Positions 49,140 to 58,352 of a stretch of DNA of 64,000 nucleotides are shown here, one piece after another. The DNA comes from Streptomyces sp. BK239 (GTDB taxonomy: Bacteria; Actinomycetota; Actinomycetes; Streptomycetales; Streptomycetaceae). A program made the translations under genes and the position numbers. Each line of letters begins with the position of its first letter. Positions within the stretch are counted from its first letter, which is position 1. The DNA lies in the NCBI RefSeq assembly GCF_004217285.1, contig NZ_SHKS01000002.1:124001-188000 (forward strand). Direction: 5' to 3'. Under the pieces are notes generated by a model that had not been told where the DNA came from, searched no databases, and was given only the letters and a program-made list of their open reading frames with translations.

Positions 49140-50072
49140 GTGACCACCTCTCGCCCGTCCCGCCCGTCACACCGGTCGCACCGGAGCACGGTCCGAGCGG
49201 CCCGTCCCGCCCGTCTTCTGACCGGCGCCCTCGCCGCCGGGGCGCTGCTGGTCACGGCGGCCTGCTCCGGTGGCGGCGACGACACGACGGCCGAGTCGGA
49301 CACCGCGGCCTCCGCCGTGGCGGAGCGGCCCGTCGCCGAGCAGCCGATCGCCCGCCAGACGAGCCCGACCGCCACGGGCACGCCGTCGGGCAAGCAGTCC
49401 GGGAGCCCGTCGCCCGCCGCGAGCCTCACCGAGTCCGGCGCGGAGACCGCGCTGATCACCGAGGCCGATCTGGAGGGCGACTGGAACCAGGTGGACGACG
49501 CGCAGGACTGGCGCGACTCCCTCCTCATCGGCCAGGTGGACGTGAACGACTTCATCTCGGGCAAGGCGGACGCCTCCCAGTGCCAGCGCCTCATCGACAC
49601 GCTCTACGACGAGGACCTGCTGGGCGACCCGTCCGGCGCGTCGGCGCTCAGAGGATTCCAGCAGGGGCAGTCCCGGCTGCTGTACCAGGTGGCCGCCTAC
49701 GACCAGGCCGACCTGGAGAAGTCGATGGACTGGCTGGCTTCGCTGCCCGACAACTGCGACCAGTTCACCGTGACGGGCGGAAACGGCGGCAGCCGTACCG
49801 TGCAGGTCGTCGAGGCCTCGGTGCCCAAGGTGGGCGACGACGTCAAGGCGCTGACGATGACCATGAAGGGGACGACGGACGGCGACCCCGTCACGCTCAC
49901 TCTGGACGTCGCCGTGGTGCGGATCGGCGCCGACGCCATCACGGTCACCAACGGCGGGCTCGCCGGCGTCGATCACGCCGCCACGGTGGCCGCGGTCCAG
50001 CAGGGCACGCCGCGACTTCAGGACGTGCTGGCCGGCCGCAGCCCGCAGTCCACTCCGAGCGGGATCAACTGA
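49140..50072 (+). CDS. Hypothetical lipoprotein
   Basis: 310 residues from GTG 49140, with CAGGAGG just upstream. After an Arg/Ser-rich N-terminus the signal ends 'VTAACSGGG', placing the lipid-modified Cys at residue 42. A Ser/Thr/Pro linker (about 45-100) precedes a soluble domain of about 200 residues ('LITEADLEGDWNQVDDAQDW') with two Cys ('SQCQRL', 'DNCDQF') that may form a disulphide. The architecture is like other Streptomyces surface lipoproteins of unknown function. No operon partner is evident. Confidence 0.8.
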   Translation: MTTSRPSRPSHRSHRSTVRAARPARLLTGALAAGALLVTAACSGGGDDTTAESDTAASAVAERPVAEQPIARQTSPTATGTPSGKQSGSPSPAASLTESGAETALITEADLEGDWNQVDDAQDWRDSLLIGQVDVNDFISGKADASQCQRLIDTLYDEDLLGDPSGASALRGFQQGQSRLLYQVAAYDQADLEKSMDWLASLPDNCDQFTVTGGNGGSRTVQVVEASVPKVGDDVKALTMTMKGTTDGDPVTLTLDVAVVRIGADAITVTNGGLAGVDHAATVAAVQQGTPRLQDVLAGRSPQSTPSGIN

Positions 50073-50114
50073 CTTCCCGCTTCGGGTTCCTGAGGCATTC
50101 CGGCGCGCTGGACC

Positions 50115-50123
50115 ATGTGACAT
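50115..50123. promoter_or_regulatory. Candidate GntR site before the hydroxyproline operon
   Basis: ATGTGACAT is a 4-1-4 palindrome 10 bases before the first gene. It is in the position expected for the FCD-type GntR regulator encoded at the end of the operon. Only one short site is seen, so this is weak evidence. Confidence 0.35.
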
Positions 50124-50132
50124 ATTACTGGC

Positions 50133-51287
50133 GTGACCAACCATCCCAGGGGTGACGTCGTGGTCGTGGGCGCCGGCATGGTGGGCGCCGCCTGCGCGTT
50201 CTACGCGGCGCGCGCCGGCCTGGACGTCGTCGTGGTGGACCGGGGTCCGGTGGCCGGCGGTACGACGGGAGCCGGCGAGGGGAACCTCCTCGTCTCCGAC
50301 AAGGAGCCCGGCCCGGAACTCGAACTGGCGTTGTTTTCCCTGAGGTTGTGGGGTGAGCTGGCCGAAGAGCTGGGCGCGGCGGTGGAGTACGAGCCGAAGG
50401 GCGGCCTCGTCGTCGCCTCCACGCCCGAGGCGCTGACGGCCCTCGCGGAACTGGCGGCCGGGCAGCGTGCGGCGGGGGTGCGGGCGACCGAGGTCGATGC
50501 CGGTGAACTCGCCGACCTGGAACCTTGTCTGGCGGCGGGCCTTGCGGGCGGCGTCTTGTATCCGCAGGACGCGCAGGTCATGCCGACCCTGGCGGCAGCC
50601 CATCTGCTGCGGGCGTCGGAGGCCCGGCTGGAGACCGGCCGGACGGTGACGCGGGTGCTGCGCGGCCCTGACGGTCGCGTACGCGGCGTAGGGACGGACC
50701 GGGGCGATCTCCTCGCGCCGATCGTGGTGAACGCGGCCGGCGCCTGGGGCGGCGAGGTCGCCGCGCTCGCGGGCGCCGGACTGCCCGTGCTCCCCCGCCG
50801 CGGCTTCGTCCTGGTCACCGAGCCGCTGCCGCGCCGCATCCGGCACAAGGTGTACGCCGCCGACTACGTGGCCGACGTCGCCAGCGACTCCGCCGCGCTC
50901 CAGACCTCGCCGGTCGTCGAAGGCACCGCGGCAGGGCCCGTGCTGATCGGCGCGAGTCGTGAACGGGTCGGGTTCGACCGGTCCTTCTCCCTCCCGGTGG
51001 TGAGGGCGCTGGCGGCGGGCGCGACCCGTCTCTTCCCGTTCCTCGCCGACGTCAGGGCGATGCGCACCTATCTGGGCTTCCGCCCCTACATGCCGGACCA
51101 CCTGCCCGCCGTCGGACCGGACCCGCGCGTTCCCGGCCTCTTCCACGCCTGCGGTCATGAGGGCGCGGGGATCGGACTCGCCCCCGCCACCGGGCGGTTG
51201 ATCACCCAGGTCATGACCGGGGAGGCGCCCGCCCTGGACCTGGCGCCGTTCCGCCCCGACCGCTTCGCCGAGGAGGCCGCCTCGTGA
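50133..51287 (+). CDS. FAD-dependent D-amino-acid (hydroxyproline) dehydrogenase, beta-type subunit
   Basis: 384 residues from GTG 50133. There is no Shine-Dalgarno before this codon, so it may be leaderless; a GTG 27 bases later with AGGGGTGA before it is an alternative. The FAD motif 'VVVGAGMVGAACAFYAARAG' is at the N-terminus and the DAO-family 'GHEGAGIGLAPATGRLI' near the end. With the next two genes it forms the three-subunit dehydrogenase known to oxidise cis-4-hydroxy-D-proline. The stop overlaps the next start (GTGA). Confidence 0.85.
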   Translation: MTNHPRGDVVVVGAGMVGAACAFYAARAGLDVVVVDRGPVAGGTTGAGEGNLLVSDKEPGPELELALFSLRLWGELAEELGAAVEYEPKGGLVVASTPEALTALAELAAGQRAAGVRATEVDAGELADLEPCLAAGLAGGVLYPQDAQVMPTLAAAHLLRASEARLETGRTVTRVLRGPDGRVRGVGTDRGDLLAPIVVNAAGAWGGEVAALAGAGLPVLPRRGFVLVTEPLPRRIRHKVYAADYVADVASDSAALQTSPVVEGTAAGPVLIGASRERVGFDRSFSLPVVRALAAGATRLFPFLADVRAMRTYLGFRPYMPDHLPAVGPDPRVPGLFHACGHEGAGIGLAPATGRLITQVMTGEAPALDLAPFRPDRFAEEAAS

Positions 51288-51583
51288 ACCCGCTGGATCT
51301 GGTCCGGGCCCGGCCCGGCGCCCCGTTCACCGTGACCTTCGACGGCCGGGTCGTGGAGGCGCTGCCGGGACAGACGATCGCGGCGGCCCTGTGGTCGGCG
51401 GGCGTCACCTCGTGGCGCACGACCCGCCGTGAGGGGCGGCCCCGTGGTGTGTTCTGCGGGATCGGCGTGTGCTTCGACTGCCTGGTGGCGGTGGACGGCC
51501 GCCCGGGTCAACGGGCGTGTGTGACACCGGCCTTGCCGGGCGCGGACATCCGCACGCAGGAGGGGACGGGTCACGATGGCTGA
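51284..51583 (+). CDS. (2Fe-2S)-binding small subunit
   Basis: 99 residues from GTG 51284. The Cys pattern 'CGIGVCFDC' followed by a fourth Cys ('QRACVTPAL') is the plant-type 2Fe-2S site of small subunits in sarcosine and hydroxyproline dehydrogenases. It overlaps both neighbours (4 bases upstream, 8 bases downstream), consistent with equal expression of a heteromeric enzyme. Confidence 0.88.
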   Translation: MNPLDLVRARPGAPFTVTFDGRVVEALPGQTIAAALWSAGVTSWRTTRREGRPRGVFCGIGVCFDCLVAVDGRPGQRACVTPALPGADIRTQEGTGHDG

Positions 51584-53003
51584 ACGCGCCGCGGTGCTCG
51601 CGGTGATCGGGGCCGGACCGGCCGGGCTCGCCGCCGCGCTCGCGGCCGCCGCCCGGGGCGTCCAGGTCGTGCTGGTCGACTCCGCGGCCGAGGCGGGCGG
51701 GCAGTACTACCGGCAGCCCGCCCGAGCGCTCGGCGCCCGCCGCCCGCAGGCGCTGCACCACCAGTGGCGCACCTGGGAGCGCCTGCGCGAAGGGCTCGCC
51801 GCCCACATCGCCGCCGGACGCGTCACGCACCTGAGTGACCATCATGTGTGGTGCGTGGAGCGCCGGTCGGCCGGCTTCGAGGTGCACGCGCTGGTCGGCG
51901 CACGGCAGGACGAGTCGGTCGCCGTCCACGCGGACGGGGTGCTGCTGGCGACGGGCGCCTACGAGAAGGTCCTGCCGTTCCCGGGGTGGACCCTGCCCGG
52001 CGTGGTCACCGCGGGCGGCGCCCAGGCCATGCTGAAGGGCGGGCTCGTGCTGCCCGGCCGTGCGGTGGTCGTGGCCGGGACCGGCCCCCTGTTGCTGCCC
52101 GTCGCCACCGGCCTCGCGACGGCCGGCGCCCGGGTCGTGGGCCTGGTCGAGTCGGCCGACCCGAGGGACTTCGCCCGCCGGGCCCGCGCGCTGGGCGGCC
52201 AGGCCGCAAAGCTCGTCGAGGCGGCCGGTCACGCGGTCCGGCTCGCGTCGCGGCGCGTGCCGGTGATGACGCGGCACGCCGTGCTGGAGGCGCACGGCCG
52301 AGATCGCCTGGAGGCCGTCACCGTCGCCCGGCTCGACTCGGCAGGACGGGCCTTGCCCGGCTCCGGGCGGCGGCTGCCCTGCGACACCCTCGCCGTCGGC
52401 CACGGACTGCTCCCCCACACCGACCTCGCCGAAGGGCTGGGCTGCCGTCTCGAGGGGCCGAACGTCCATGTCGACGACGAGCAGCGCACCGACGTCCCCG
52501 GTGTCTGGGCCGCCGGGGAGGCCACGGGCGTCGGCGGCGCGGCCCTGTCCCTCGCCGAGGGCCACCTCGCCGGACGGTCCGCCGCCGCCCGGCTCCGAGG
52601 CGCCGCCCCCGACCTCCGGGGACGGGCCGCGCCCGCCCGGGTACGCGCTCGGCAGCGGTCCTTCGCGGCGGAGTTGGAGGGCGCGTACGCGGCGCCCGTG
52701 CGGTGGGAGGAGTCCGTGACCGACGCGACGGTCGTGTGCCGGTGCGAGGAGGTGACCGCCGGCGCGGTCCGCGAGGCCGTCGGCTCGCTCGGCGCGGGCG
52801 ACCTGCGCACCGTGAAGCTGCTGACGAGGGCGGGCATGGGCTGGTGCCAGGGCAGGATGTGCGAGCCCGGAGTCGCGGGCGTCGCCGGCTGCGGACTCAC
52901 GCCCGCACGACGCTCGTTGGCCCGCCCGGTGCCCCTCGGAATCCTCGCCGCGCCGCCACCCGGGACGGCCCCGCCGGACGGTACGGCGCCACCGCCCGGA
53001 TGA
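51576..53003 (+). CDS. FAD/NAD-type dehydrogenase, alpha-type subunit
   Basis: 475 residues. The first FAD motif is 'LAVIGAGPAGLAAALAAAA' (about residues 8-26), the second nucleotide fold 'VVVAGTGPLLLPVATGLA'. A C-terminal BFD-like 2Fe-2S domain has 'VVCRCEEVTAGAV' and 'GWCQGRMCEP' (four Cys). This matches the alpha subunit of hydroxyproline and related dehydrogenases. It probably passes electrons with the small subunit from the beta subunit. Confidence 0.87.
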   Translation: MAERAAVLAVIGAGPAGLAAALAAAARGVQVVLVDSAAEAGGQYYRQPARALGARRPQALHHQWRTWERLREGLAAHIAAGRVTHLSDHHVWCVERRSAGFEVHALVGARQDESVAVHADGVLLATGAYEKVLPFPGWTLPGVVTAGGAQAMLKGGLVLPGRAVVVAGTGPLLLPVATGLATAGARVVGLVESADPRDFARRARALGGQAAKLVEAAGHAVRLASRRVPVMTRHAVLEAHGRDRLEAVTVARLDSAGRALPGSGRRLPCDTLAVGHGLLPHTDLAEGLGCRLEGPNVHVDDEQRTDVPGVWAAGEATGVGGAALSLAEGHLAGRSAAARLRGAAPDLRGRAAPARVRARQRSFAAELEGAYAAPVRWEESVTDATVVCRCEEVTAGAVREAVGSLGAGDLRTVKLLTRAGMGWCQGRMCEPGVAGVAGCGLTPARRSLARPVPLGILAAPPPGTAPPDGTAPPPG

Positions 53004-53064
53004 CCCTTCACCGCCGCCCGATCGACGAGCCAGTGCAGTCCCGACCGAGAAGAGAGGCCTTCGT

Positions 53065-53961
53065 ATGACCGCCCCGACCGCCCGCCCCTGGCGCGGCGTC
53101 CTCGTCGCCACCGCGCTTCCCCTCGACGACGACCTCCGCGTCGACCACGACCGCTACGCCGAGCACTGCGCCTGGCTCGTCGCCAACGGGTGCGACGGCG
53201 TCGTGCCGAACGGCTCGCTCGGCGAGTACCAGGTGCTCACCCCCGAGGAGCGCGCCGAGGTGGTGAAGACCGCGGTCGCCGCCGTCGGCGGGGAGCGGGT
53301 GATGCCCGGCGTCGCCGCGTACGGCTCGGCGGAGGCGCGCCGCTGGGCCGAACAGGCGCGGGAGGCGGGCTGCGCAGCGGTGATGCTGCTGCCGCCCAAC
53401 GCCTACCGCGCCGACGAGCGGTCGGTGGTGGCGCACTACGCCGAGGTGGCGAAGACGGGCCTGCCGGTGGTGGCGTACAACAACCCGATCGACACCAAGG
53501 TCGACCTCGTGCCCGAACTCCTCGCCCGGCTGCACGGGGAGGGACTGATCCACGGGGTGAAGGAGTTCTCGGGCGATGTGCGCCGCGCCTACCGCATCGC
53601 CGAACTCGCACCGGAACTCGACTTGTTGATCGGCGCGGACGATGTGCTGCTGGAGCTGGCGGTGGCCGGGGCGAAGGGCTGGGTGGCCGGGTACCCCAAC
53701 GCGCTCCCCCGCGCCTCGGTCGAGCTGTACCGGTCCGCCGTGGCGGGGGACCTCACCGCGGCGCTGCCCTTGTACCGGCAGCTGCACCCGCTGCTGCGCT
53801 GGGACTCACGGGTGGAGTTCGTGCAGGCCATCAAGATGTCGATGGACGTCGTCGGCCGGTACGGCGGCCCCTGCCGGCCGCCGCGGGTCCCGTTGCCGCC
53901 GGAGCAGGAGGCGGCCGTCCGGGCGGCCACCGAGAAGGCCGTCGCCGCCGGGCTCGCGTGA
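53065..53961 (+). CDS. Dihydrodipicolinate-synthase-family lyase/deaminase
   Basis: 298 residues. The family Tyr and Schiff-base Lys are seen in 'VVAYNNP' and 'LIHGVKEFSGD'; 'NGSLGEYQVLTPEER' replaces the usual GTTGE region. In hydroxyproline catabolism a member of this family (LhpC-like) deaminates pyrroline-hydroxycarboxylate to alpha-ketoglutarate semialdehyde. The genes on both sides support that role. Confidence 0.85.
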   Translation: MTAPTARPWRGVLVATALPLDDDLRVDHDRYAEHCAWLVANGCDGVVPNGSLGEYQVLTPEERAEVVKTAVAAVGGERVMPGVAAYGSAEARRWAEQAREAGCAAVMLLPPNAYRADERSVVAHYAEVAKTGLPVVAYNNPIDTKVDLVPELLARLHGEGLIHGVKEFSGDVRRAYRIAELAPELDLLIGADDVLLELAVAGAKGWVAGYPNALPRASVELYRSAVAGDLTAALPLYRQLHPLLRWDSRVEFVQAIKMSMDVVGRYGGPCRPPRVPLPPEQEAAVRAATEKAVAAGLA

Positions 53962-53986
53962 CCGCCGTTCCCAGAAGGGAGTTCCC

Positions 53987-54988
53987 ATGCGCAGCAGACT
54001 CGTCCTGCACGCCGTCGACTCGCACACCGAGGGCATGCCCACCCGGGTGATCACCGGCGGGATCGGCACGATCCCCGGGGCCACGATGAACGAGCGCCGG
54101 TTGTACTTCCGTGAACACCGGGACGAAATCAAGCAGTTGCTGATGAACGAGCCGCGCGGCCACTCGGCGATGAGCGGTGCGGTCCTCCAGCCGCCCACCC
54201 GGGCGGACTGCGACTGGGGCGTGGTCTACATCGAGGTCTCCGGCTATCTGCCGATGTGCGGTCACGGCACGATCGGGGTGGCGACCGTGCTCGTCGAGAC
54301 GGGCATGGTGGAGGTCGTCGAACCGGTGACCACCATCCGTCTGGACACCCCGGCGGGGCCGGTCGTCGCCGAGGTTGCGGTCGAGGACGGGGCGGCCCGT
54401 GCGGTGACGTTGCGCAACGTGCCCTCCTTCGCCGTCGGCCTGGACAGGAAGGCGACGCTGGCCGACGGCCGTACGGTGACCTACGACCTCGCGTACGGCG
54501 GGAACTTCTACGCGATCCTTCCGCTGGAGGAGTTCGGGCTGCCCTTCGACCGTGCCCGCAAGGACGACATCCTGAGGGCCGGGCTGGCGTTGATGGAGGC
54601 GATCAACTCCGAGGCGGAGCCGGTGCATCCGGAGGACCCGTCGATCCGGGGCTGCCACCACGTGCACCTCTACGCGCCCGGTGCGACCGCCCGTCACTCT
54701 CGGCACGCGATGGCCATCCACCCGGGCTGGTTCGACCGCTCGCCCTGCGGCACGGGGACCAGCGCGCGCATGGCGCAACTGCACGCGCGCGGTGAACTTC
54801 CCCTGCACACCGAGTTCGTGAACGAGTCGTTCATCGGCACGCGCTTCACCGGGCGGCTGCTCGGGACGACGGAGGTGGCCGGGCGTCCGGCGGTGCTGCC
54901 CAGTTTCACGGGCCGCGCCTGGATCACCGGCACGGCCCAGTACCTGCTGGACCCGACCGACCCGTTCCCCGCCGGGTTCGTGCTGTGA
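53987..54988 (+). CDS. 4-hydroxyproline 2-epimerase (proline racemase family)
   Basis: 333 residues from ATG 53987. Both catalytic Cys are present: 'MCGHGTIG' (about residues 88-95) and 'SPCGTGTSARMA' (about 250). Two Cys indicate racemase or epimerase activity, as opposed to the Cys-to-Thr hydroxyproline dehydratases. It would convert trans-4-hydroxy-L-proline to cis-4-hydroxy-D-proline for the dehydrogenase. Its stop overlaps the GntR start. Confidence 0.9.
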   Translation: MRSRLVLHAVDSHTEGMPTRVITGGIGTIPGATMNERRLYFREHRDEIKQLLMNEPRGHSAMSGAVLQPPTRADCDWGVVYIEVSGYLPMCGHGTIGVATVLVETGMVEVVEPVTTIRLDTPAGPVVAEVAVEDGAARAVTLRNVPSFAVGLDRKATLADGRTVTYDLAYGGNFYAILPLEEFGLPFDRARKDDILRAGLALMEAINSEAEPVHPEDPSIRGCHHVHLYAPGATARHSRHAMAIHPGWFDRSPCGTGTSARMAQLHARGELPLHTEFVNESFIGTRFTGRLLGTTEVAGRPAVLPSFTGRAWITGTAQYLLDPTDPFPAGFVL

Positions 54989-55683
54989 CCGGCGGAGCCT
55001 CCGGCGCCGTACGGCCCGCCGCACCGCGGCTGCCCGTGCTCGGGGGGCGTCGCAGCAGTTACCGCGAGCGGGTCGCCGAGGCGCTGCGGGCGGCGCTGAT
55101 CGCCGGTGAACTGCGTCCCGGTCAGGTGCACTCGGCGCCGGCGCTGGCCGCCCGGTTCGGCGTGTCGGCGACGCCCGTGCGGGAGGCGCTGCTCGACCTC
55201 GCCAAGGAGGGCCTGGTCGACGCGGTCCCCAACAAGGGGTTCCGGGTCACCGACGTCTCCGAGCGGCAGCTCGACGAGTACACGCACGTCCGGGCGCTCA
55301 TCGAGATCCCCACGGTGGCCGCGCTGGCGACCGGCGCCGACCCGGTGGAGCTGGAGGCGCTGCGTCCGGCCGCCCGGGAGATCGTCGCAGCGGCCGCGGC
55401 GGGTGACCTCATCGCCTACGTCGAGGCCGACACCCGCTTCCATCTGGGCCTGCTCGCCCTCGCCGGCAACGCCCACCTGGTCGAGGTGGTCCGCGACCTG
55501 CGCGGCCGGGCCCGGCTGTACGGCCTGACCGCGCTCTCCGCGTCGGGCCGTCTGCCGGCCTCGGCGGAGGAACACCTGGAGCTGCTGGACGCGTTGATCG
55601 CCCGAGACGAGCGGGCCGTGCGCGAGGTCATGACACGGCACCTGGGACACGTCCGGGGCATGTGGGCGTCCGCAGAGTCCTGA
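54985..55683 (+). CDS. GntR-family regulator, FCD type
   Basis: 232 residues from GTG 54985. The N-terminal winged helix has 'SAPALAARFGVSATPVREALLDLAKEGLV' (core shown, about residues 45-72). The C-terminal FCD helices carry metal-type residues ('EADTRFHLGLLALAGNAHLVE'). As last gene of the hydroxyproline operon it is probably its repressor, released by an intermediate. The candidate site ATGTGACAT lies before the first gene. Confidence 0.88.
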   Translation: MTGGASGAVRPAAPRLPVLGGRRSSYRERVAEALRAALIAGELRPGQVHSAPALAARFGVSATPVREALLDLAKEGLVDAVPNKGFRVTDVSERQLDEYTHVRALIEIPTVAALATGADPVELEALRPAAREIVAAAAAGDLIAYVEADTRFHLGLLALAGNAHLVEVVRDLRGRARLYGLTALSASGRLPASAEEHLELLDALIARDERAVREVMTRHLGHVRGMWASAES

Positions 55684-55815
55684 CGGCGCGCATCGCCCAG
55701 CTCCCCGGCCGCCACCCCCAACTCCTGTGATCTTTCTCGCGGGTTGCTGTAGACAGGGGATGGGCAGGCACTGCGCGTGTCCGGTGAAGGCGGTGTCGTT
55801 CCAGTGGGGGAAGTC

Positions 55816-57102
55816 GTGCGTGTGTGTCTCATCGGTGCGGGTCTGTCGGGACTGGCGACGGCACACGCGCTCAAGTCCGCGGGCATCGGGTTCGTCTGCC
55901 TGGAGCAGGCGCCCGACGTCGGCGGCATCTGGCGGCGGCCGCAGGCCGGGGAGCGCGGCCCGGGCTATCTGTCGCTGCACCTCAACACCGCCAAGGACCT
56001 GACCGGTTACGCCGGTTTCCCGATGCCGGCCTCCTACCCCACCTACCCCCGGCACAGCGACGTCGCCGCGTACCTGCGCTCCTTCGCCGAGTGGTCCGGC
56101 GTCCTGGACCACGTCGAGACGGGGACGACCGTGGAGTCCGTACGGCAGGAGGCGGACGGGACGTGGACCGTCGGCAGCCTCGACGCCGGCGGCGCGCGCG
56201 CCTCGCGGAGCTTCACCCACGTGGTCGTCGCGTCGGGGCACAACTCCGAGCCGTCCCTGCCCGCTCCGCCGCCCGGCTCCGAGACGTTCACCGGCCGGAT
56301 CCTGCACGCCCTCGACTACCACGACGGCGCCGAGTTCGCGGGCCAGGACGTCGTCGTCGTGGGGCTCGGCGCGTCGGCGGTGGACATCGCCGCAGACCTC
56401 TCCCGGCACGCCGCGCGGACCCTGCTCTCGGTGCGCCGCGGGCTGCACGTCCTGCCCAAGCAGCTGTTCGGTATGCCGCTGGACGAGATCGCCCGCGCGC
56501 CCTGGTGGTCCGCCATGTCCCTGGCGGAGCAACGGCGTTTCGTCGAGCAGGCGCTGCTCGTCATACGCGGCCGGCTCGCCGACTACGGGCTGCCCGAGCC
56601 CGACCACCCGCTCTTCGCCTCGGCCGTCACCATCTCGGACGAGCTCCTCAGTCGCATCCGCCACGGCGCGATCACGCCCAGGCCCGCGATCGAGCGTTTC
56701 GACGGCGACCGGGTGGTCTTCGCCGACGGCACCTCGGAGCGGGCCGACGCCGTTGTCCACTGCACCGGCTACCGCATGTCCTTCCCGTTCCTGCCGGCCG
56801 GCTGCCCCGTCGGCACGCAGGGGTCGGTCGAGCTGTACAAGCGGGTCGTGGCCGCCGACCGGCCCGGGCTCTACTTCGTGGGCCTGGTAAGGCCGTTGGG
56901 CTCCATCACCCGGCTCGTGGAGGCCCAGTCGCGGTGGATCGCACGCCTCGTCACGGGCGAAGCCGTCCTCCCGGAACCGGAGGTCATGCACAAGGAGATC
57001 GCCACCCACCTCGCGGGCATCGCCGGTCAGTACGGCCAGACGGAGGGCGCGTCGATCCAGGTCAACGTGGAGCCCTACCTGCGGGAGCTGGGCGAGGTGT
57101 GA
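55816..57102 (+). CDS. Flavin-containing monooxygenase
   Basis: 428 residues from GTG 55816, with GGGGGAAG just before it and the FAD motif at once after it ('[17 protein letters not shown]'); GTG 55777 is an alternative. The FMO signature '[11 protein letters not shown]' (FxGxxxHxxxY) and NADP motif '[17 protein letters not shown]' are present. It converges on a DMATS-type prenyltransferase gene. In S. coelicolor an FMO next to such a prenyltransferase turns dimethylallyl-tryptophan into a prenylated indole-acetonitrile, as I recall; the same role is inferred here. Confidence 0.87.
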   Translation: MRVCLIGAGLSGLATAHALKSAGIGFVCLEQAPDVGGIWRRPQAGERGPGYLSLHLNTAKDLTGYAGFPMPASYPTYPRHSDVAAYLRSFAEWSGVLDHVETGTTVESVRQEADGTWTVGSLDAGGARASRSFTHVVVASGHNSEPSLPAPPPGSETFTGRILHALDYHDGAEFAGQDVVVVGLGASAVDIAADLSRHAARTLLSVRRGLHVLPKQLFGMPLDEIARAPWWSAMSLAEQRRFVEQALLVIRGRLADYGLPEPDHPLFASAVTISDELLSRIRHGAITPRPAIERFDGDRVVFADGTSERADAVVHCTGYRMSFPFLPAGCPVGTQGSVELYKRVVAADRPGLYFVGLVRPLGSITRLVEAQSRWIARLVTGEAVLPEPEVMHKEIATHLAGIAGQYGQTEGASIQVNVEPYLRELGEV

Positions 57103-57116
57103 GCGGGTGAGGCGGT

Positions 57117-57150
57117 GAGGGGAGCGGTGCGGCGGTGTACGGCTCCCCTC
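57117..57150. terminator. Hairpin between FMO and prenyltransferase genes
   Basis: A perfect 9-bp repeat, GAGGGGAGC and GCTCCCCTC, with a 16-base loop lies between the two convergent stops. It is a possible bidirectional terminator. Confidence 0.5.
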
Positions 57151-57170
57151 CGGGCCCTGCGCTGCGCGCG

Positions 57171-58352
57171 TCAGCCGGTCGCCGTGGCTGCGGTGACGGG
57201 GCGGGGGGTGGCGGGCGGGCGGACGTCGTACGCCTCCGAGGAGATGTATGTGGTCACGCGCGGGGGGCGGCCCCGCTGGTGGGCCAGCGCCAGGTAGGCG
57301 ACGAGTCCCACCCCGTCCTCCAGGGGGCGCGAGGTGACGGCGGCCAGGGCCCTGGGCAGCGGAGCGGGGTCCATGCCGTAGGCGCGCAGGACGTCGGTGG
57401 CCCGGGAGAGGGACTCGCCGTCATGCGCCGCGTAGCCCCGGACCGGGACGTGCAGGGTGAAGCCGGTGGGACGTCCGACGCTCGTTTTGGTGAAGGCATG
57501 ACATGTCAGGACGGGACGGCCGGTGAGCCGTTCCTCTCCGTCGGGGCCGGTCTCGACGGCGCCTAAGAGGTCGTCGCCGAAGACGCTCTCCCCGAGCCCC
57601 GAAGCCGTGCGCAGGAACCGCTCGATCTCCGCCGGGCCGGGGCCGGCGTCCATCCGGGACAGGCCGGCCGCCTCGGCGACGGAGAGGCGGTCGTGACGCA
57701 GGTAGACCTTGACCCGCGGGCTCTCCCAGTCGCCCAGGTCCAGGGCGAGGAAGGGGTAGCCGTCGGCCGGGGGCAGAGAGGCGAACGCCTGCCCGTGACC
57801 GAGCCGGTCCAGGGCCTCGCGCACCGTCTCGGCGCAGTGCTCGGCCCCGTTGGCGGCCGGGTTCAGGTACACCTTCAGCATGGGAATGCCGCCGGGGCGC
57901 AGCTCCAGGGCGCACCACAGGGCGAGGGCTCCCTGCGGCGCGGGCGGCAGGAAGAGGTCCTCCAGCTCGTCGAGCCGGTCGGTGGAGAAGCCCCAGCGGT
58001 AGGCCATGTCGCGGATGACGTCGAGTCCGACACGGCCGTTTCGCGCCAGGTCGGGGGCCGCGCAGCCGGGTTCGACGAGGACGCGCAGGGCGCAGGCGCC
58101 GTCCGGGAGGAAGGAGAGCGAGTACTCGACCGGCGTGTGGTCGTCGGAGAGGCAGGTCCGCGACGGCGGCGGAAGGTGCAGCGGCCGTTCGGCGACCGGT
58201 CCCAGCGCCTCGGCGAGCAAGGCGGCGTAGGTCTTCGCGTCGACGGCGCTCAGCCCGGCGACCCCGCACAGGCGGGCCAGTTGGGCGGAGGTGAGGGAGC
58301 CGAGCGTCGAAGTGTCCGTGCCACGAGACTCGTCGAGCGTGGGGGCGGTCAC
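57171..58352 (-). CDS. DMATS-type aromatic prenyltransferase, TTA-containing
   Basis: 393 residues from GTG 58352, with GGGGAGG upstream. The pattern of bacterial tryptophan dimethylallyltransferases is seen: 'HTPVEYSLSFLPDG' near residue 75, 'MLKVYLNPAANGAEH' mid-protein and 'SPRVKVYLRHDRL' later, i.e. the repeated K-x-Y strands of the ABBA barrel that bind the pyrophosphate. It should attach a dimethylallyl group to tryptophan. Codon 263 is TTA (57564-57566), suggesting bldA dependence. Its start overlaps the stop of a short upstream ORF (GTGA). Confidence 0.82.
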   Translation of the reverse strand: MTAPTLDESRGTDTSTLGSLTSAQLARLCGVAGLSAVDAKTYAALLAEALGPVAERPLHLPPPSRTCLSDDHTPVEYSLSFLPDGACALRVLVEPGCAAPDLARNGRVGLDVIRDMAYRWGFSTDRLDELEDLFLPPAPQGALALWCALELRPGGIPMLKVYLNPAANGAEHCAETVREALDRLGHGQAFASLPPADGYPFLALDLGDWESPRVKVYLRHDRLSVAEAAGLSRMDAGPGPAEIERFLRTASGLGESVFGDDLLGAVETGPDGEERLTGRPVLTCHAFTKTSVGRPTGFTLHVPVRGYAAHDGESLSRATDVLRAYGMDPAPLPRALAAVTSRPLEDGVGLVAYLALAHQRGRPPRVTTYISSEAYDVRPPATPRPVTAATATG

